A DNA stretch of 64,000 nucleotides from Prevotella sp. HJM029 (GCF_000599605.1 NZ_KK082669.1:1-64000), one strand, 5' to 3'. Numbered from the stretch's first letter, positions 42,438 to 52,301 are shown. The notes: a model not told the origin generated them from the sequence alone. A program made the numbers and translations.

Positions 42438-45304
42438 AAGCTCATAATGTTTTGATGATTGTTGACCTGCCGCGCGAAGTCGAGATATTTATTTATCCCA
42501 GTCTGTCTGCGGTCTTTTTCGATCTCCGTGATGGCACGTTGGATGTTGCCACCGAAGTGCCTTGTATAGATTTTGAGAGCTTCCTTTTCTGCCCGTTCCG
42601 TAGTATAGGCCCAGTAACATTCAGGCGGCTCCTCCACACCATACACGTCCGACACCTGCCCACGGCATATCCATACCTCCTTGAAGTAGTTGCGTCCCTC
42701 GTGGTTGTTGAGCGCATTGATGGTGAAGATCTGCTGTCGCTGTACGGCCGTCAATCCGAGGATGGCCGCAATGTCATCGTACCTGTCCTTGAACTTGGCC
42801 TGGTCGAGCAGGATTTTCACATCACTGTTGTTGATAATCGCCTCTTTGACAATGGGCGAGTCAATCACATCGTTCAATTCCTGCGTCACCACACCGGCGA
42901 TGCCGTGGAACTTGCGCACCGTCTTATACAGATATTTGATATACTCTGCCATCGTAGGCGAGGCGATGGCCTTCCATGCCTCTTCGATGATGAGTGCCTT
43001 TCGGCCTTTCTTGATACGCATCTTCTGGAGGAACACATCCATGATGATGAGCACAACGATGGGAAACAGCACGGGGTCGTCCTTGATTTTGTCTATCTCA
43101 AAGACGATAAACCGCTCATCGAAGAGCGACTGCTCCAAATCGTTGTTCAGTGTACTCTCCAGTTCACCGCCACGGTAGAACTGTTCGAGGATGGCAGCGA
43201 AGTTGTCAATGTTGAAGGCTATCTTTTTCTCGGCCATCAGCTGTGGAATACGTTCCAAGGCATATTCATAGAAAGTATTGAAAGACAATTTCCTGACGGT
43301 CATCTTCCGTCTGCGCTGTTCCATTTTCTCTATCTTCTGTTCGATACGCATAAGATAGCTGCCCTCGATCACCTCCGCCATGATGCGCATAAGCTGACGG
43401 TTAGCCGCCACCTTTTCGCCTTCGGTCGCAGCTTTGTCATTGACCAAGGCATGTAGTTTCTCCACCTGACGCTTTGCCTTGACCTGATGCCGCACCTCTG
43501 CTTCTGAAAAGATGTCGTCCTTACCCTCTGCATAGTCCTTTGTGGAAATGTCGCTCTGATGTTCCTCAAAGTCCTGATAATAGCGATGCTCCACCTTCTC
43601 ACCATACTTCTCATACTCGCCGTTCTTCTTATCCTCCAGCAAAAGTCGGTGGCGCAGTCTGTCCTTTTCTTCGGAAGAAAAGCCACGGAAAGGATGAAAG
43701 TAGGCATCGTAATACTCTACAATGACCTGATTGATGATGGCATCCTCAATCTTGGAGGGCATCTCGCTACCCTTGAAGATCAGGAAGATGAGGGATTTGA
43801 GGAAGTTCTTCTTCTCCCCGAAGTTCTGTCGGTACTCCGTTTTGGTAATCTTGAACGGATTCATGGAGATGGGATGCTCCTTGGAATAGGTGATATAAGT
43901 GCCACCGAAGTAGCTGCATATTCCCTCGTAGCTGTCACCAGTATCAACCATCACCACATCCGTGTTTTGCTCCAGAAGCTGGCGCACCACACTGTTCATG
44001 TGGAAGCTCTTGCCACTGCCAGAAGGTCCTATACAAAAGAAATTGGCATTGTCGGTATATTTGTGCGCACCTTCCTTGCCGGTAATGTCTATCGCCACGG
44101 GTAGTCCCTGCCGATCTGTATAGTAGGTTTTGAGTGGCGTCTCCTCCGAGTGTTTCAGATGCTCCTTGAAGCAAAGGCAGAGTGCGGCGTCCGACAACGT
44201 AAGGAAGAGATCGTAGTCGGGATTGAAGGCATAGCCGTTGCCCGGGAAACTGCATGTGAAGAGTTCCAACTGGTTATACGCTGACCGAGAAGGCATGATG
44301 GCGCAGTCGTAGAGTTTCGTCTCGATATACGAGGTAACTGGGGTTATCTTATCGTGTGGACAGCTGACGAGGATATTAAAGTTGGTATAGACCATCAGTT
44401 TGCTATCCACGGCCAACGTGTCCAGTAATCGTTCTATATCTTCCTTGGCGATGCGGTTGGACGGGTCGGGCATGGAGCCATGACGTTTCGCCTTGCCTTG
44501 CAGCTTCCGCATGAGTTTTCGTTGGGCAGGTATCTGGATGACCTGATTGTAGATGACGCAATCGGTATAAGGAATCTCCGTCAGGAAGGAGAAGAGGTCG
44601 GTGGCAATGTAAGTACCGTTGATATTCACAGAGAGGAACGGACGCACGAAGTTGGGCATGTTGATTTCGTCTATATCCACCAAGGGGAAGGACTTTACCG
44701 TGCGGTCGCCAATCTTCAGGTTCTCGTCCGAGCACTTGAAGTTGGTCATGGAGAATGGTCCCTGCTTGAACTGGAACGCCATGAAGCGATGAAGGTACTC
44801 GACAATCTCAGGCTTGCTCAGCTTACGGTGCGCAATACCTTTCTCCTGCAGGATGTCGGCTACCTTGGCCACCTTTACATGGAAGTCCTCCCATCGCTTG
44901 GCATCGTATTTCACGAAGGCATTGTGCGCACATTCCTGCGTGATGATGAGAAAGGTGCGTATGTCGGTATAAGGCCGTCCCTCGAAGTAGTTGAAGTAAC
45001 TTTCGGTGAGGAACTCCTGTTCTCCCTCCGGCTCATGGTGATATTCCTGCTTGCAGAAAATATCCTGCTTCTGGAGGGTATAGCCCTCGCCGAGCGTCTT
45101 GACGATATTGGCCAGTACGTCCTGAAAGAGCCGATACTGGTCGGCATCGGTACAATACTGCTGCACGGGATTCTCTATCTCGAAAAATACTGATGGATTG
45201 CCCTTCTGCGACCAGAGCACCGTGTTGAGCAGTTTCCCGCCCTTCTCCCTGATGTCCTGCAACTGGGCAAAGAGCTTGTCGAATGGTTTTCTTTTCTGTG
45301 TCAT
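42419..45304 (-). CDS. traG: TraG-family VirB4-like conjugation ATPase
   Basis: 961 aa. Walker A is GPSGSGKSFHM (426-436), with ALIIEEAWKAIASPTMAEYI as Walker B near 790 and VVTQELNDVIDSPIVKEAI following. The N-terminal 400 residues are the VirB4 N domain (FLSVNINGTYIATDLFSFLT). It powers assembly of the mating channel. Length matches the Bacteroidetes TraG family. It follows traF by 5 bases. Confidence 0.92.
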   Translation of the reverse strand: MTQKRKPFDKLFAQLQDIREKGGKLLNTVLWSQKGNPSVFFEIENPVQQYCTDADQYRLFQDVLANIVKTLGEGYTLQKQDIFCKQEYHHEPEGEQEFLTESYFNYFEGRPYTDIRTFLIITQECAHNAFVKYDAKRWEDFHVKVAKVADILQEKGIAHRKLSKPEIVEYLHRFMAFQFKQGPFSMTNFKCSDENLKIGDRTVKSFPLVDIDEINMPNFVRPFLSVNINGTYIATDLFSFLTEIPYTDCVIYNQVIQIPAQRKLMRKLQGKAKRHGSMPDPSNRIAKEDIERLLDTLAVDSKLMVYTNFNILVSCPHDKITPVTSYIETKLYDCAIMPSRSAYNQLELFTCSFPGNGYAFNPDYDLFLTLSDAALCLCFKEHLKHSEETPLKTYYTDRQGLPVAIDITGKEGAHKYTDNANFFCIGPSGSGKSFHMNSVVRQLLEQNTDVVMVDTGDSYEGICSYFGGTYITYSKEHPISMNPFKITKTEYRQNFGEKKNFLKSLIFLIFKGSEMPSKIEDAIINQVIVEYYDAYFHPFRGFSSEEKDRLRHRLLLEDKKNGEYEKYGEKVEHRYYQDFEEHQSDISTKDYAEGKDDIFSEAEVRHQVKAKRQVEKLHALVNDKAATEGEKVAANRQLMRIMAEVIEGSYLMRIEQKIEKMEQRRRKMTVRKLSFNTFYEYALERIPQLMAEKKIAFNIDNFAAILEQFYRGGELESTLNNDLEQSLFDERFIVFEIDKIKDDPVLFPIVVLIIMDVFLQKMRIKKGRKALIIEEAWKAIASPTMAEYIKYLYKTVRKFHGIAGVVTQELNDVIDSPIVKEAIINNSDVKILLDQAKFKDRYDDIAAILGLTAVQRQQIFTINALNNHEGRNYFKEVWICRGQVSDVYGVEEPPECYWAYTTERAEKEALKIYTRHFGGNIQRAITEIEKDRRQTGINKYLDFARQVNNHQNIMSLWKSQS

Positions 45305-45309
45305 AACCT

Positions 45310-45588
45310 TTATTGTTTGAAGATTCCGTGATAGATGCAGATACCCTTATCGTGGCGTTTGGCATGAAGGCCATTGCGCTGCCGGATGTAAATGGTGGCC
45401 AGTCCAACAAGGGCAAGGACAATCATGGCAATGAAGCCGGCTAACTTACCCAAGATGATGGAGAAGAGGATAAAACCGAGGAAGGACACGCCGATGGCTA
45501 TGGCAGCAAAGGTCAGGAATCGGCCTCTGATGCCCATGAACTCCAACGGTTTCTGTATGCCCTTGTATATAGGAAAGAAATCTTCCAT
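45310..45588 (-). CDS. traF: Conjugative transposon protein TraF (DUF4133-like)
   Basis: 92 aa from ATG 45588: MEDFFPIYKGIQKPLEFMGI then RGRFLTFAAIAIGVSFLGFI. This matches DUF4133 starts, with two membrane helices (about 25-47 and 48-67). The open frame extends to 46047 but that part is an out-of-frame reading of traE, so I reject it. It is VirB3-like. Confidence 0.85.
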   Translation of the reverse strand: MEDFFPIYKGIQKPLEFMGIRGRFLTFAAIAIGVSFLGFILFSIILGKLAGFIAMIVLALVGLATIYIRQRNGLHAKRHDKGICIYHGIFKQ

Positions 45589-45650
45589 AGAATGTTGAAA
45601 TTTGGCAGGAGCCAGACGCATGGTCAGATGGTCCGGCTCCCACCGGTTAG

Positions 45651-46013
45651 TTACTTGAAGAAGAGCGGAAGCGCCTCCGACATGGCGATGAAAGCCACAC
45701 AGCCACCGATGGTGAGCATGATGGTCTTCTTCACGTCCTGGTCGCCGTTCTGCATCTTGAAATATACATTGAACGCACCCACAAGCACGATGACGGCTGC
45801 GATGGCCTTCATCAGGTTGGAAACAGGGGTCTGATACGAAGAGATCTCCGTGGTGGCCTTTGAGAAGCCGCCCGCCCCCCTGCTGTTGGCCAACGCTGTT
45901 CCTGTACTCAGGGTGAACATACATACACCCACTGCTAATTTCAAAGACTGACGCTTCGCAAAGCTCCAAGCACGTTTTACGCATCTTACTGCTTGTTCTC
46001 TTAATTGCGACAT
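45651..46013 (-). CDS. traE: Conjugative transposon protein TraE (DUF4134-like)
   Basis: 120 aa. A leader-like N-terminus (LKLAVGVCMFTLSTGTALAN) precedes two membrane helices (NLMKAIAAVIVLVGAFNVYF and KKTIMLTIGGCVAFIAM). This fits TraE, a VirB2-like pilin or channel subunit. 62 bases lie between it and traF. Confidence 0.85.
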   Translation of the reverse strand: MSQLREQAVRCVKRAWSFAKRQSLKLAVGVCMFTLSTGTALANSRGAGGFSKATTEISSYQTPVSNLMKAIAAVIVLVGAFNVYFKMQNGDQDVKKTIMLTIGGCVAFIAMSEALPLFFK

Positions 46014-46132
46014 AATCGAATGGATTAAATTTGAAATTCAATTCCATGTTAAAGCCGTAAGTGAAGCAAGTTAAAGTGCTACGTCTGAAATATTAAAGAT
46101 AAAGGTCGATATATGATTCATGAAGAAATCCG

Positions 46133-46504
46133 CTATGAAGATGGTGGACTTTTCTTCCAGTCGGCAAGCAGCCCACCCAGTTCACTGTTCTCACCGTCTT
46201 TCGACAGGTCTTCCACCTTGACCAGCAGGTCGTTTACCTCAATGCCGCCAGTCATCAGGAGCTCTGCCGTCTGCTTCCGTTTCATGGCAGCTGCCTTTTG
46301 CTTCTTGACAATAGGGCGAGTGATGAGGATGGGCGCAAACTCCCTTACCTCATCGGAGATGTCGATGACTTCCTCCTGCGCCTTGTCGTCCTCACTGGCA
46401 GCCCGCTTGCTGTTCTCCAGCAGGTCGTAGGCCACCGTGCAGAAGTAATAGCAGAGGTAGCAAGCCACGATAAAACCAAGGAATACTTGAAAATTCATAC
46501 GCAA
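46133..46504 (-). CDS. TraD-like small membrane-anchored protein
   Basis: 123 aa. One N-terminal membrane helix (FQVFLGFIVACYLCYYFCTV) is followed by a charged cytoplasmic or periplasmic part (EEVIDISDEVREFAPILITR, KQKAAAMKRKQTAELLMTGG). In this operon, upstream of traE, the position is that of traC/traD. I have no stronger evidence for a name. Confidence 0.5.
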   Translation of the reverse strand: MRMNFQVFLGFIVACYLCYYFCTVAYDLLENSKRAASEDDKAQEEVIDISDEVREFAPILITRPIVKKQKAAAMKRKQTAELLMTGGIEVNDLLVKVEDLSKDGENSELGGLLADWKKSPPSS

Positions 46505-46510
46505 TAGGCA

Positions 46511-47113
46511 TTAAGTGAATGACGGGCATGGAACTGATGCGGCAGGATAGGCACTCATGGGCTGAAACCGCAAGCCCAGCCTCTCGCTGTTGCTCTCACG
46601 AATCGGGCGGCGCTTCAGATTCTCATGATAATATAATGTGTTACGTCCTGGGATAACAAGATAGCCATATGACTTCAGGATGCTCTTCAGGACCACCCGT
46701 TTCTTGTTGCCTACCACTTTGATGTTGGTTTTCTGGGGCAGACCGAACAACACGCGAGCCTTCTCCCGTTTGATGATGCTCCTTCTGCTGCGGGACCGTA
46801 TCTGCCGGGCATCGTCTAAAGTCCTGCTAAGATGGTACTTCTTCACGATTCGTGAAACCGTCCGGGTGGATATGCCGGTAAGCCGGGCAATCTCACTATG
46901 GGAATGGCTGCTGTATAGCCGACAGACGGTCTCTACTACCGTCATCGCCTTGGTGACAGGGTGTTTACGCAAGCCCAACTCATGCAGCTTTCGGCGTAAG
47001 CAGCTCAGAGAAATGCCCAGACGCTTGGCTAACGAGGCATTGCTCATCGCCTTGTAGTGGTCAGTAAGGAAATCCACCATTGGTGCGGTCCAGATGATAC
47101 TTTGCCTATACAT
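46511..47113 (-). CDS. Helix-turn-helix protein in the tra operon
   Basis: 200 aa from ATG 47113 (MYRQSIIWTAPMVDFL), the start that overlaps the upstream DUF3408 gene by 8 bases. Two HTH-like units are visible: MSNASLAKRLGISLSCLRRK and HSHSEIARLTGISTRTVSRI, followed by a very basic stretch (RSRSRRSIIKREKARVLFGL). It is a DNA-binding protein, perhaps operon regulator or TraC-like. Function is inference from motifs. Confidence 0.6.
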   Translation of the reverse strand: MYRQSIIWTAPMVDFLTDHYKAMSNASLAKRLGISLSCLRRKLHELGLRKHPVTKAMTVVETVCRLYSSHSHSEIARLTGISTRTVSRIVKKYHLSRTLDDARQIRSRSRRSIIKREKARVLFGLPQKTNIKVVGNKKRVVLKSILKSYGYLVIPGRNTLYYHENLKRRPIRESNSERLGLRFQPMSAYPAASVPCPSFT

Positions 47114-47513
47114 GATCTTGAAGGTTATTGACAATATAATCGTTACTGCGTAGAAACTCTTTGAGGTAGCCGCTGTTGGTGCCGATGAAGGCACGGAGAG
47201 CGGCATTGATGATGTCGGTAACGGACATGTTGTTGATGTTGCAGAGCTTCAGCAACTCCACCACCTCGTTGTCTATCTCGTAGTTCTTGCGGTCGTTCTT
47301 CTTGACACGGTAGCCGTATTGCTGGGCACACTGCCGGAAGAGTTTCCAACTGTTATCAGTCTGGTGAATGTCAGTATGAGTTGCCTTAGGGATAGCTTGT
47401 GAAAGTGGAGGGACAGATGGCCCTTTCACCTCATTAAACACACCATCTATGTCGGGCAGGTTGAGCAAGTCATTGGTAGGTGCAACCTGCGAATGAGAAG
47501 TATTCGTTTTCAT
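47106..47513 (-). CDS. traB: DUF3408-like protein TraB
   Basis: 135 aa. The C-terminal part (RQCAQQYGYRVKKNDRKNYE, NNMSVTDIINAALRAFI) fits DUF3408, which are small DNA-binding-like proteins encoded next to the ParA-type traA. Overlaps the ParA gene by 4 bases, so translation is coupled. Confidence 0.7.
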   Translation of the reverse strand: MKTNTSHSQVAPTNDLLNLPDIDGVFNEVKGPSVPPLSQAIPKATHTDIHQTDNSWKLFRQCAQQYGYRVKKNDRKNYEIDNEVVELLKLCNINNMSVTDIINAALRAFIGTNSGYLKEFLRSNDYIVNNLQDHV

Positions 47514-48199
47514 TTTGTCTGCTCTTTAGGTTCTGAGATCTGTTGATACATAAAGTCGAAGGTGGGTGACACGATGTCGTTTTGCGGCCCCATCAGTTCA
47601 ATGGTATTGTACCGTTGCATATCCGCCTTGACCTCTATGCGCGGCGCAACCAGTCCGAAGTGGCGCAGCCGCTCCTCCGTCTTATCCCACAGTTCCAGTT
47701 CCGCCTTGCGGCCATATCGCTTGTCCCATTTGTTCACGACGAAGATGAATCGGCTCTTCATGACGGGCAGCATGTGCTGGAGTTTAGCGATGAAGCCGAT
47801 GAAAGTGGCGGTGGAACTGATGGAGGTAGCCTCGAACTGATAAGGGCAGACGATGTAATGGCTGAGGGCGAAGATGGGTACCAGTCCCTGCTGCGACAGG
47901 TTGCCGGGAGTGTCCATCAGCACGAAGCCTTTATAGCCGTTGCGTAGATTCGTCAGGAACTCCCTGACGTTGTTGGTGTTTTTGATGTCGAAGGGCTGTA
48001 CGGTATAAGGCAGTCGCACACCCTCGTATTTCCCGATGTCTTCCTGCCGTTTGGAAAAGATGGTCTGCTGACGGTCGAAATCCACAACGAGTACGTTCTC
48101 TCCCTTTGCAGCCAAATAATCGGCGAACATGGTGCAGAGCGTTGTCTTTCCGACACCGCCCTTCTGATTGGCAAAGGTGATCATGATGTTGTCTCTCAT
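47510..48199 (-). CDS. traA: ParA-family ATPase TraA
   Basis: 229 aa. Deviant Walker A NQKGGVGKTTLC at the N-terminus, then VLMDTPGNLSQQGLVP as the Walker B region, the ParA/MinD signature. An alternative ATG lies at 48184. First gene of the tra operon; ParA-type TraA proteins of CTns are thought to help element maintenance or transfer. The palindrome at 48210-48232 lies directly upstream. Confidence 0.85.
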   Translation of the reverse strand: MRDNIMITFANQKGGVGKTTLCTMFADYLAAKGENVLVVDFDRQQTIFSKRQEDIGKYEGVRLPYTVQPFDIKNTNNVREFLTNLRNGYKGFVLMDTPGNLSQQGLVPIFALSHYIVCPYQFEATSISSTATFIGFIAKLQHMLPVMKSRFIFVVNKWDKRYGRKAELELWDKTEERLRHFGLVAPRIEVKADMQRYNTIELMGPQNDIVSPTFDFMYQQISEPKEQTK

Positions 48200-48209
48200 T
48201 GTCGAGGTT

Positions 48210-48232
48210 GTTATTAGTTGTGAGATAATAAC
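48210..48232. promoter_or_regulatory. Palindromic operator-like site before the tra operon
   Basis: GTTATTA-GTTGTGAGA-TAATAAC is a perfect 7-bp inverted repeat with a 9-base spacer, 11 bases from the ATG of traA. A second, wider pair AACTCC/GGAGTT lies around 48234-48276. A regulator or leader function is inferred. The rest of 48233-48606 shows no gene. Confidence 0.45.
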
Positions 48233-48606
48233 AAACTCCTTTTTGGTAGGCCGGTTATCAAATGGAGTTGGGCCCCAGTAGCGTTATTTCGAGAAATAGG
48301 CATCTTGCGAGTTAGGTAAAAGAGGAAGATGCTAAATCGTGAAATCATGGACAAAGATAGTGTTTTTGTTTTATACTTGCAAGTGGCTTTGTTGCCGTGA
48401 AGAGCCTCATTGATAGATGGTTAATGTGCCTTTGTGTAAATGTAATAAGACGTATGATTAGAGAATATGATATGTGGGGATTGTACAAAAAGCAGATAAA
48501 AATTAAGGTTTAAGATAGATTAACGGTCGATGGACCGATTTGTCAGAAAAGATTATGAATCTGATAGTTTTTTGAGTCGCCAAAAGAGAATGTACGAAGA
48601 ATTGAG

Positions 48607-48614
48607 TATCTTTG
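48607..48614 (+). promoter_or_regulatory. Bacteroidetes -7 element of the gene at 48653
   Basis: TATCTTTG matches TAnnTTTG, 38 bases before the ATG at 48653. No clear -33 element. Confidence 0.5.
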
Positions 48615-48652
48615 TTGTTGAAAATAAAACAATCATCATAACTATACCGTCT

Positions 48653-49219
48653 ATGAAGAAACTATTAGTTGCTGTATTTAGTATGATGCTGTCGGCTTCT
48701 GCAATGGCGCAGCAACCCCTTGAAAGTCAAGTCATAGAGTTAAAACAGAAAATAGAGGCACAGCAGCAACAGTTGAACGGACTTTCCAGGCGTGTGAGTG
48801 AGGTAGAGCAGCTGAATATCGATCTGCGTAAGGCGATGGACTTTGGCAAGGGCATCACTACGGCACAAGGCGACAATGGTGTAACCTATAAGCTTATCTC
48901 ACTAAAGGGGAATAAGGCTGAAAAGTCTATCACGGCCATTTTCCAAATGTCCACTACAAGCGATATGGTGGATATGGTTATTGCTGGGTATGAAGCATCT
49001 TATGTAGATTTATATGGAGAACGGCAAAAGACAGAGAATCTTACCGTAGGCAATGATGTGATGGTCAGGGTTTTCAAAGATGCCCCAACCAACGGTCGTA
49101 TCATCTTCAATGATGTGGATATAGATAAGGTGAAGGAAATCAAACTGCTGCGCTTTGATGTCCTCAATGGAGAGAATAAAGAATCCGTTATGTTTAAGGA
49201 TTTGAAAGTGGAATGGTAG
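48653..49219 (+). CDS. Secreted coiled-coil protein of unknown function
   Basis: 188 aa from ATG 48653, chosen because it opens a clear signal peptide (MKKLLVAVFSMMLSASAMAQ) right after the promoter; the frame extends upstream to 48530 without signs of coding. Residues 25-60 form a coiled coil (QVIELKQKIEAQQQQLNGL). The rest is beta-rich (VTYKLISLKGNKAEKSITAI, NGRIIFNDVDIDKVKEIKLL). It is periplasmic. No family recognised. It lies upstream of the left IS copy. Confidence 0.6.
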   Translation: MKKLLVAVFSMMLSASAMAQQPLESQVIELKQKIEAQQQQLNGLSRRVSEVEQLNIDLRKAMDFGKGITTAQGDNGVTYKLISLKGNKAEKSITAIFQMSTTSDMVDMVIAGYEASYVDLYGERQKTENLTVGNDVMVRVFKDAPTNGRIIFNDVDIDKVKEIKLLRFDVLNGENKESVMFKDLKVEW

Positions 49220-49316
49220 GAACGAGTCCTGTTCAAAAAAGGAAGACACATCGAAACTTTTACGATTATAGTTAATCCCATTGAAATATTAAAGAAGTAT
49301 GAAAAAAGGATTATTA

Positions 49317-50129
49317 CCTCAATTCCGCAGTATTTTTCCTTGTGAGGTACTTTTATATATTGAAGTGACATTTTTGGGATTTATCCATTGATATGGGGAT
49401 TTTCTGGGGTTCTTGGTTCTTGCATAATCATGAAATCCCCCACCCAAACCAATGGGGAAGTATGAAAAACCACAAAGAAATACTGTTTATTCCATGAAGA
49501 CTTCAGCGTAGTAGGTTTTATTTGTATATAGGTTCAGAACGTTCTGCCTTCCCGTTCTCACCCATTTTGCTGGCACGCTGACAAAATGCAGGATAAAGGC
49601 TTTCAGCCTGCTTGTCTTTTTCAATGGCTTGACCTTTTCGCTGATATGACGGACGAGATAGAGATAGAAGTTCTTCAGCATGACGGTAACCATCATGAGA
49701 ACCATGTTCTCAGCCATAAAGGTAAAGGGCAGATGCGATCATCTGACCATCCGAAGTCATTGTTCTGTATGTCGAAGTTCTTTTCGCTTGCTCCACGCTC
49801 ATTATAAAATGTAATGGTGTCTTTCTCGGTAGACATCCAGTTATTGGTGAGGATACAGCGATATGTGTATATTACTCCGAAGATATCTGTCTGTTGCTTG
49901 TCATCTTTGTCTTTCAAAGCCCAACTTTGAAAATGTCCATAATGTGATAAATTCCACCGAAAGAAGTGATATTCTCGTTTTTAATTGCTACCTTTGCCAT
50001 GTCAGATTTTGTCTATTTTTTGTTTGCAGCACCAAGATAGGTGGAATTTCTGACGTATCGAAGTGTTTTGAGAACTTTGTTTCTCAGACACTTGGAGTTC
50101 TCACAAGAATTTATGCTGCGGAATTAAGG
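49317..50129 (-). mobile_element. IS1380-like insertion sequence, internally deleted copy
   Basis: 813 bp. Left end CCTCAATTCCGCAG, right end CTGCGGAATTAAGG, matching the ends of the full copy at 52302-53904. About 0.8 kb of the transposase middle is missing: the junction sits at TTTCAAAG (49912-49919), an 8-mer present at both ends of the missing part in the full copy (52888-52895 and 53692-53699). Confidence 0.85.
49487..50000 (-). pseudogene. IS1380-like transposase remnant
   Basis: Keeps the first codons (MAKVAIKNENITSFGGIYH region, 49920-50000) and the last 130 or so codons, with the middle deleted. An 8-base insertion near 49740 (GATGCGATCATCTGACC against GATGTGACC in the full copy) also shifts the frame. 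Catalytic residues in the middle are gone, so it cannot encode active transposase. Confidence 0.85.
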
Positions 50130-50202
50130 AATGAAAGTTTTAGTATGGAGGTTAGAATTATACTCTGAATAATGTCACATTACACTGCAAAAACAAAAAA
50201 AT

Positions 50203-50879
50203 ATGGAAGGGCAAAATAACAGTTTGTGGGGAGTTATCAGGCAACACTTTAACTCCCTTCCAGATAAAAATGAGGAGCGCGATACCATTAGCCAAATAAC
50301 CGACGGCATATCATTCAAAGGCTCCAACCTTTGGATACTTATCTTTGCCATCTTGATAGCATCGTTGGGGCTCAACGTCAATTCTACTGCGGTGATTATC
50401 GGTGCCATGCTTATCTCTCCACTCATGGGACCTATTACCGGCATGGGTCTCTCTATTGGTATTAACGACCTTCAGTTTCTAAAGCGCTCTTTCAGAAACT
50501 ACCTTATCATGGTCGTTATAGCTGTTATCACTGCCACACTCTATTTCCTTATCACCCCACTGAAGGAAGCGCAGTCGGAATTATTGTCGCGTACTTCACC
50601 AACTCTCTATGATGTGCTGATAGCCATTTGTGTGGTGCTGCCGGCATTATCGCGCTCTCTACCAAGGGCAAAGAATTAAGGAGCCTGTATCCTAACGTTA
50701 CCTCCATCAGTCTGTCAAAGGTAATGGAGGTACCGACAGACACCTCTGCCACGAAACGTTACGTTGTGGCTATCGTAGGAAGCAAGACAAATTTCTCAAC
50801 TGCTGACCGTGAATGGTTGAGCAGATGGCTCAAGTCGCGTACTGAGTCGGATAGTCTGCGACTCATTACTACTCGCTAA
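50203..50879 (+). pseudogene. Broken DUF389 membrane protein gene
   Basis: The first 145 or so codons read as DUF389: SLWGVIRQHFNSLPDKNEER, LNVNSTAVIIGAMLISPLMG and PITGMGLSIGINDLQFLKRS. The frame then shifts near 50631 (IAICVV instead of IC-GAAGIIALS), and what follows (GIIALSTKGK) jumps to a C-terminal part (LYPNVTSISLSKVM, WLSRWLKSRTESDSLRL). Later membrane helices are missing. A frameshift plus an internal deletion make it a pseudogene. Confidence 0.75.
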
Positions 50880-50895
50880 CATAAAAAAAGAAAAG

Positions 50896-52221
50896 ATGAA
50901 AGAAATATATAAGCAGAAAATTAATAAGAAGTTGGTTATGCCTGCCTTGATGTTCATGCGGCAGGAAAAGTCGAGCGGAATAGTTCTTGGTATTGCCGTT
51001 ATCATAGCCCTGTTGCTTGCCAACTCGCCTTGGCGCGAGCAATACTTTGAATTCTTTGAACATCACTTGGGGTTTGTTTTCGACGGAAGACCTTATTTCA
51101 ACTTCTCTTTGGAACATTGGATTAACGATGGGCTGATGTCTCTATTCTTCTTCGTCGTGGGATTGGAGTTGAAACGAGAGTTCATAGGAGGAGAGTTACG
51201 CGAAATAAAGAAGGTGGTACTCCCTGTGGGAGCTGCTATCTTGGGAATGCTTTTCCCTGCTGCTATCTATCTTAGTTTTAATATCGGAACATCTGTTGCT
51301 CATGGTTGGGGAATACCCATGGCAACAGACATTGCCTTTGCTCTCGCCATTGTTTATTTACTTGGTGATAAGGTGCCGCTATCAGCTAAAGTGTTTCTCA
51401 CCACGCTTGCCATTGTCGATGACCTTGGATCGGTTATTGTTATCGCCCTGTTCTACACATCTAATATCTCCATCCCCAGTATCCTCGTGGGTCTGACTTT
51501 TCTTGGTATCATGTTCATTGGCAACAAGATGGGCATCAAATATGCCTTTTTCTATGGTATCCTTGGCGTGTGCGGTGTATGGGTAGCCTTCCTCATGTCA
51601 GGCGTTCATGCTACAATAGCAGCTGTTCTTGCCGCATTTGTAATCCCCGCTGATTCACAGATACCAGAATCGACATTTATTGCGCGTCTGCGCCGACAGC
51701 TTCATCGGTTTGAAAATGCAGAAAGCAATGATGTAAGGACATTAGAAGAAGAACAAGTGGAGATTATTTCCCAGGTGAAAGCTGAAGCCTTCAATGCCGT
51801 ACCACCTCTTCAGCGCCTCGAACATGGCATGCATCCATTTGTTTCTTTTGTCATCATGCCCATCTTTGCACTCGCCAATGCAGGTGTAGCCTTTATCGAT
51901 ATGGATCTGCAGAGCCTGTTCTCCAATCATGTTGCTCTTGGTGTGATGTTCGGACTGCTATTGGGCAAGCCCCTTGGCATCGTCTTGGCAGTTTGGTTAC
52001 TCAGCAAGTTGGGGCTTGGCAAACGTTCAAAAAAAATGACATGGCACCGCATCTTCGGCTTGGGATTCCTTGCTTCGATTGGTTTTACCATGTCGATGTT
52101 TGTCACCTCACTCGCCTTCGACGAACCTGTAAGCCATGTTCAAGCTAAGGTCGGAATCTTCGCAGCTTCCATTATTGGTGGTTTAGCAGGATATTACTTG
52201 CTCAAAATAAGTAAACGATAA
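50896..52221 (+). CDS. nhaA: Na+/H+ antiporter NhaA
   Basis: 441 aa, the usual size or slightly longer than the E. coli protein. The core motif PMATDIAFALAIVYLLGD and TTLAIVDDLGSVIVIALF, with the two adjacent aspartates that carry the ions, is intact. GVHATIAAVLAAFVIP and HPFVSFVIMPIFALANAGVA also match. About 12 membrane helices. It swaps sodium or lithium for protons, controlling pH and salt. Lies 16 bases after the DUF389 remnant, between the IS copies, so it is cargo of the IS unit. Confidence 0.92.
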   Translation: MKEIYKQKINKKLVMPALMFMRQEKSSGIVLGIAVIIALLLANSPWREQYFEFFEHHLGFVFDGRPYFNFSLEHWINDGLMSLFFFVVGLELKREFIGGELREIKKVVLPVGAAILGMLFPAAIYLSFNIGTSVAHGWGIPMATDIAFALAIVYLLGDKVPLSAKVFLTTLAIVDDLGSVIVIALFYTSNISIPSILVGLTFLGIMFIGNKMGIKYAFFYGILGVCGVWVAFLMSGVHATIAAVLAAFVIPADSQIPESTFIARLRRQLHRFENAESNDVRTLEEEQVEIISQVKAEAFNAVPPLQRLEHGMHPFVSFVIMPIFALANAGVAFIDMDLQSLFSNHVALGVMFGLLLGKPLGIVLAVWLLSKLGLGKRSKKMTWHRIFGLGFLASIGFTMSMFVTSLAFDEPVSHVQAKVGIFAASIIGGLAGYYLLKISKR

Positions 52222-52269
52222 TTCCTTGCTGCAATCTTCGGCTATAAGGTCTATTCGATTTTACAATGT

Positions 52270-52289
52270 GGCAAGAATACATTCTTGCC
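52270..52289. terminator. Hairpin after nhaA
   Basis: GGCAAGAA-TACA-TTCTTGCC, an 8-bp perfect stem with a 4-base loop, 48 bases after the nhaA stop. No T-run follows. Confidence 0.45.
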
Positions 52290-52301
52290 TATGCTGTATT
52301 T

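Noticed and set aside
42452-43456. 334-codon open frame on the plus strand
   Set aside because: Antisense to the VirB4-like traG; no motifs.
45589-46047. N-terminal extension of the traF frame
   Set aside because: The extension overlaps traE in another frame; the DUF4133-type start at 45588 fits the family.
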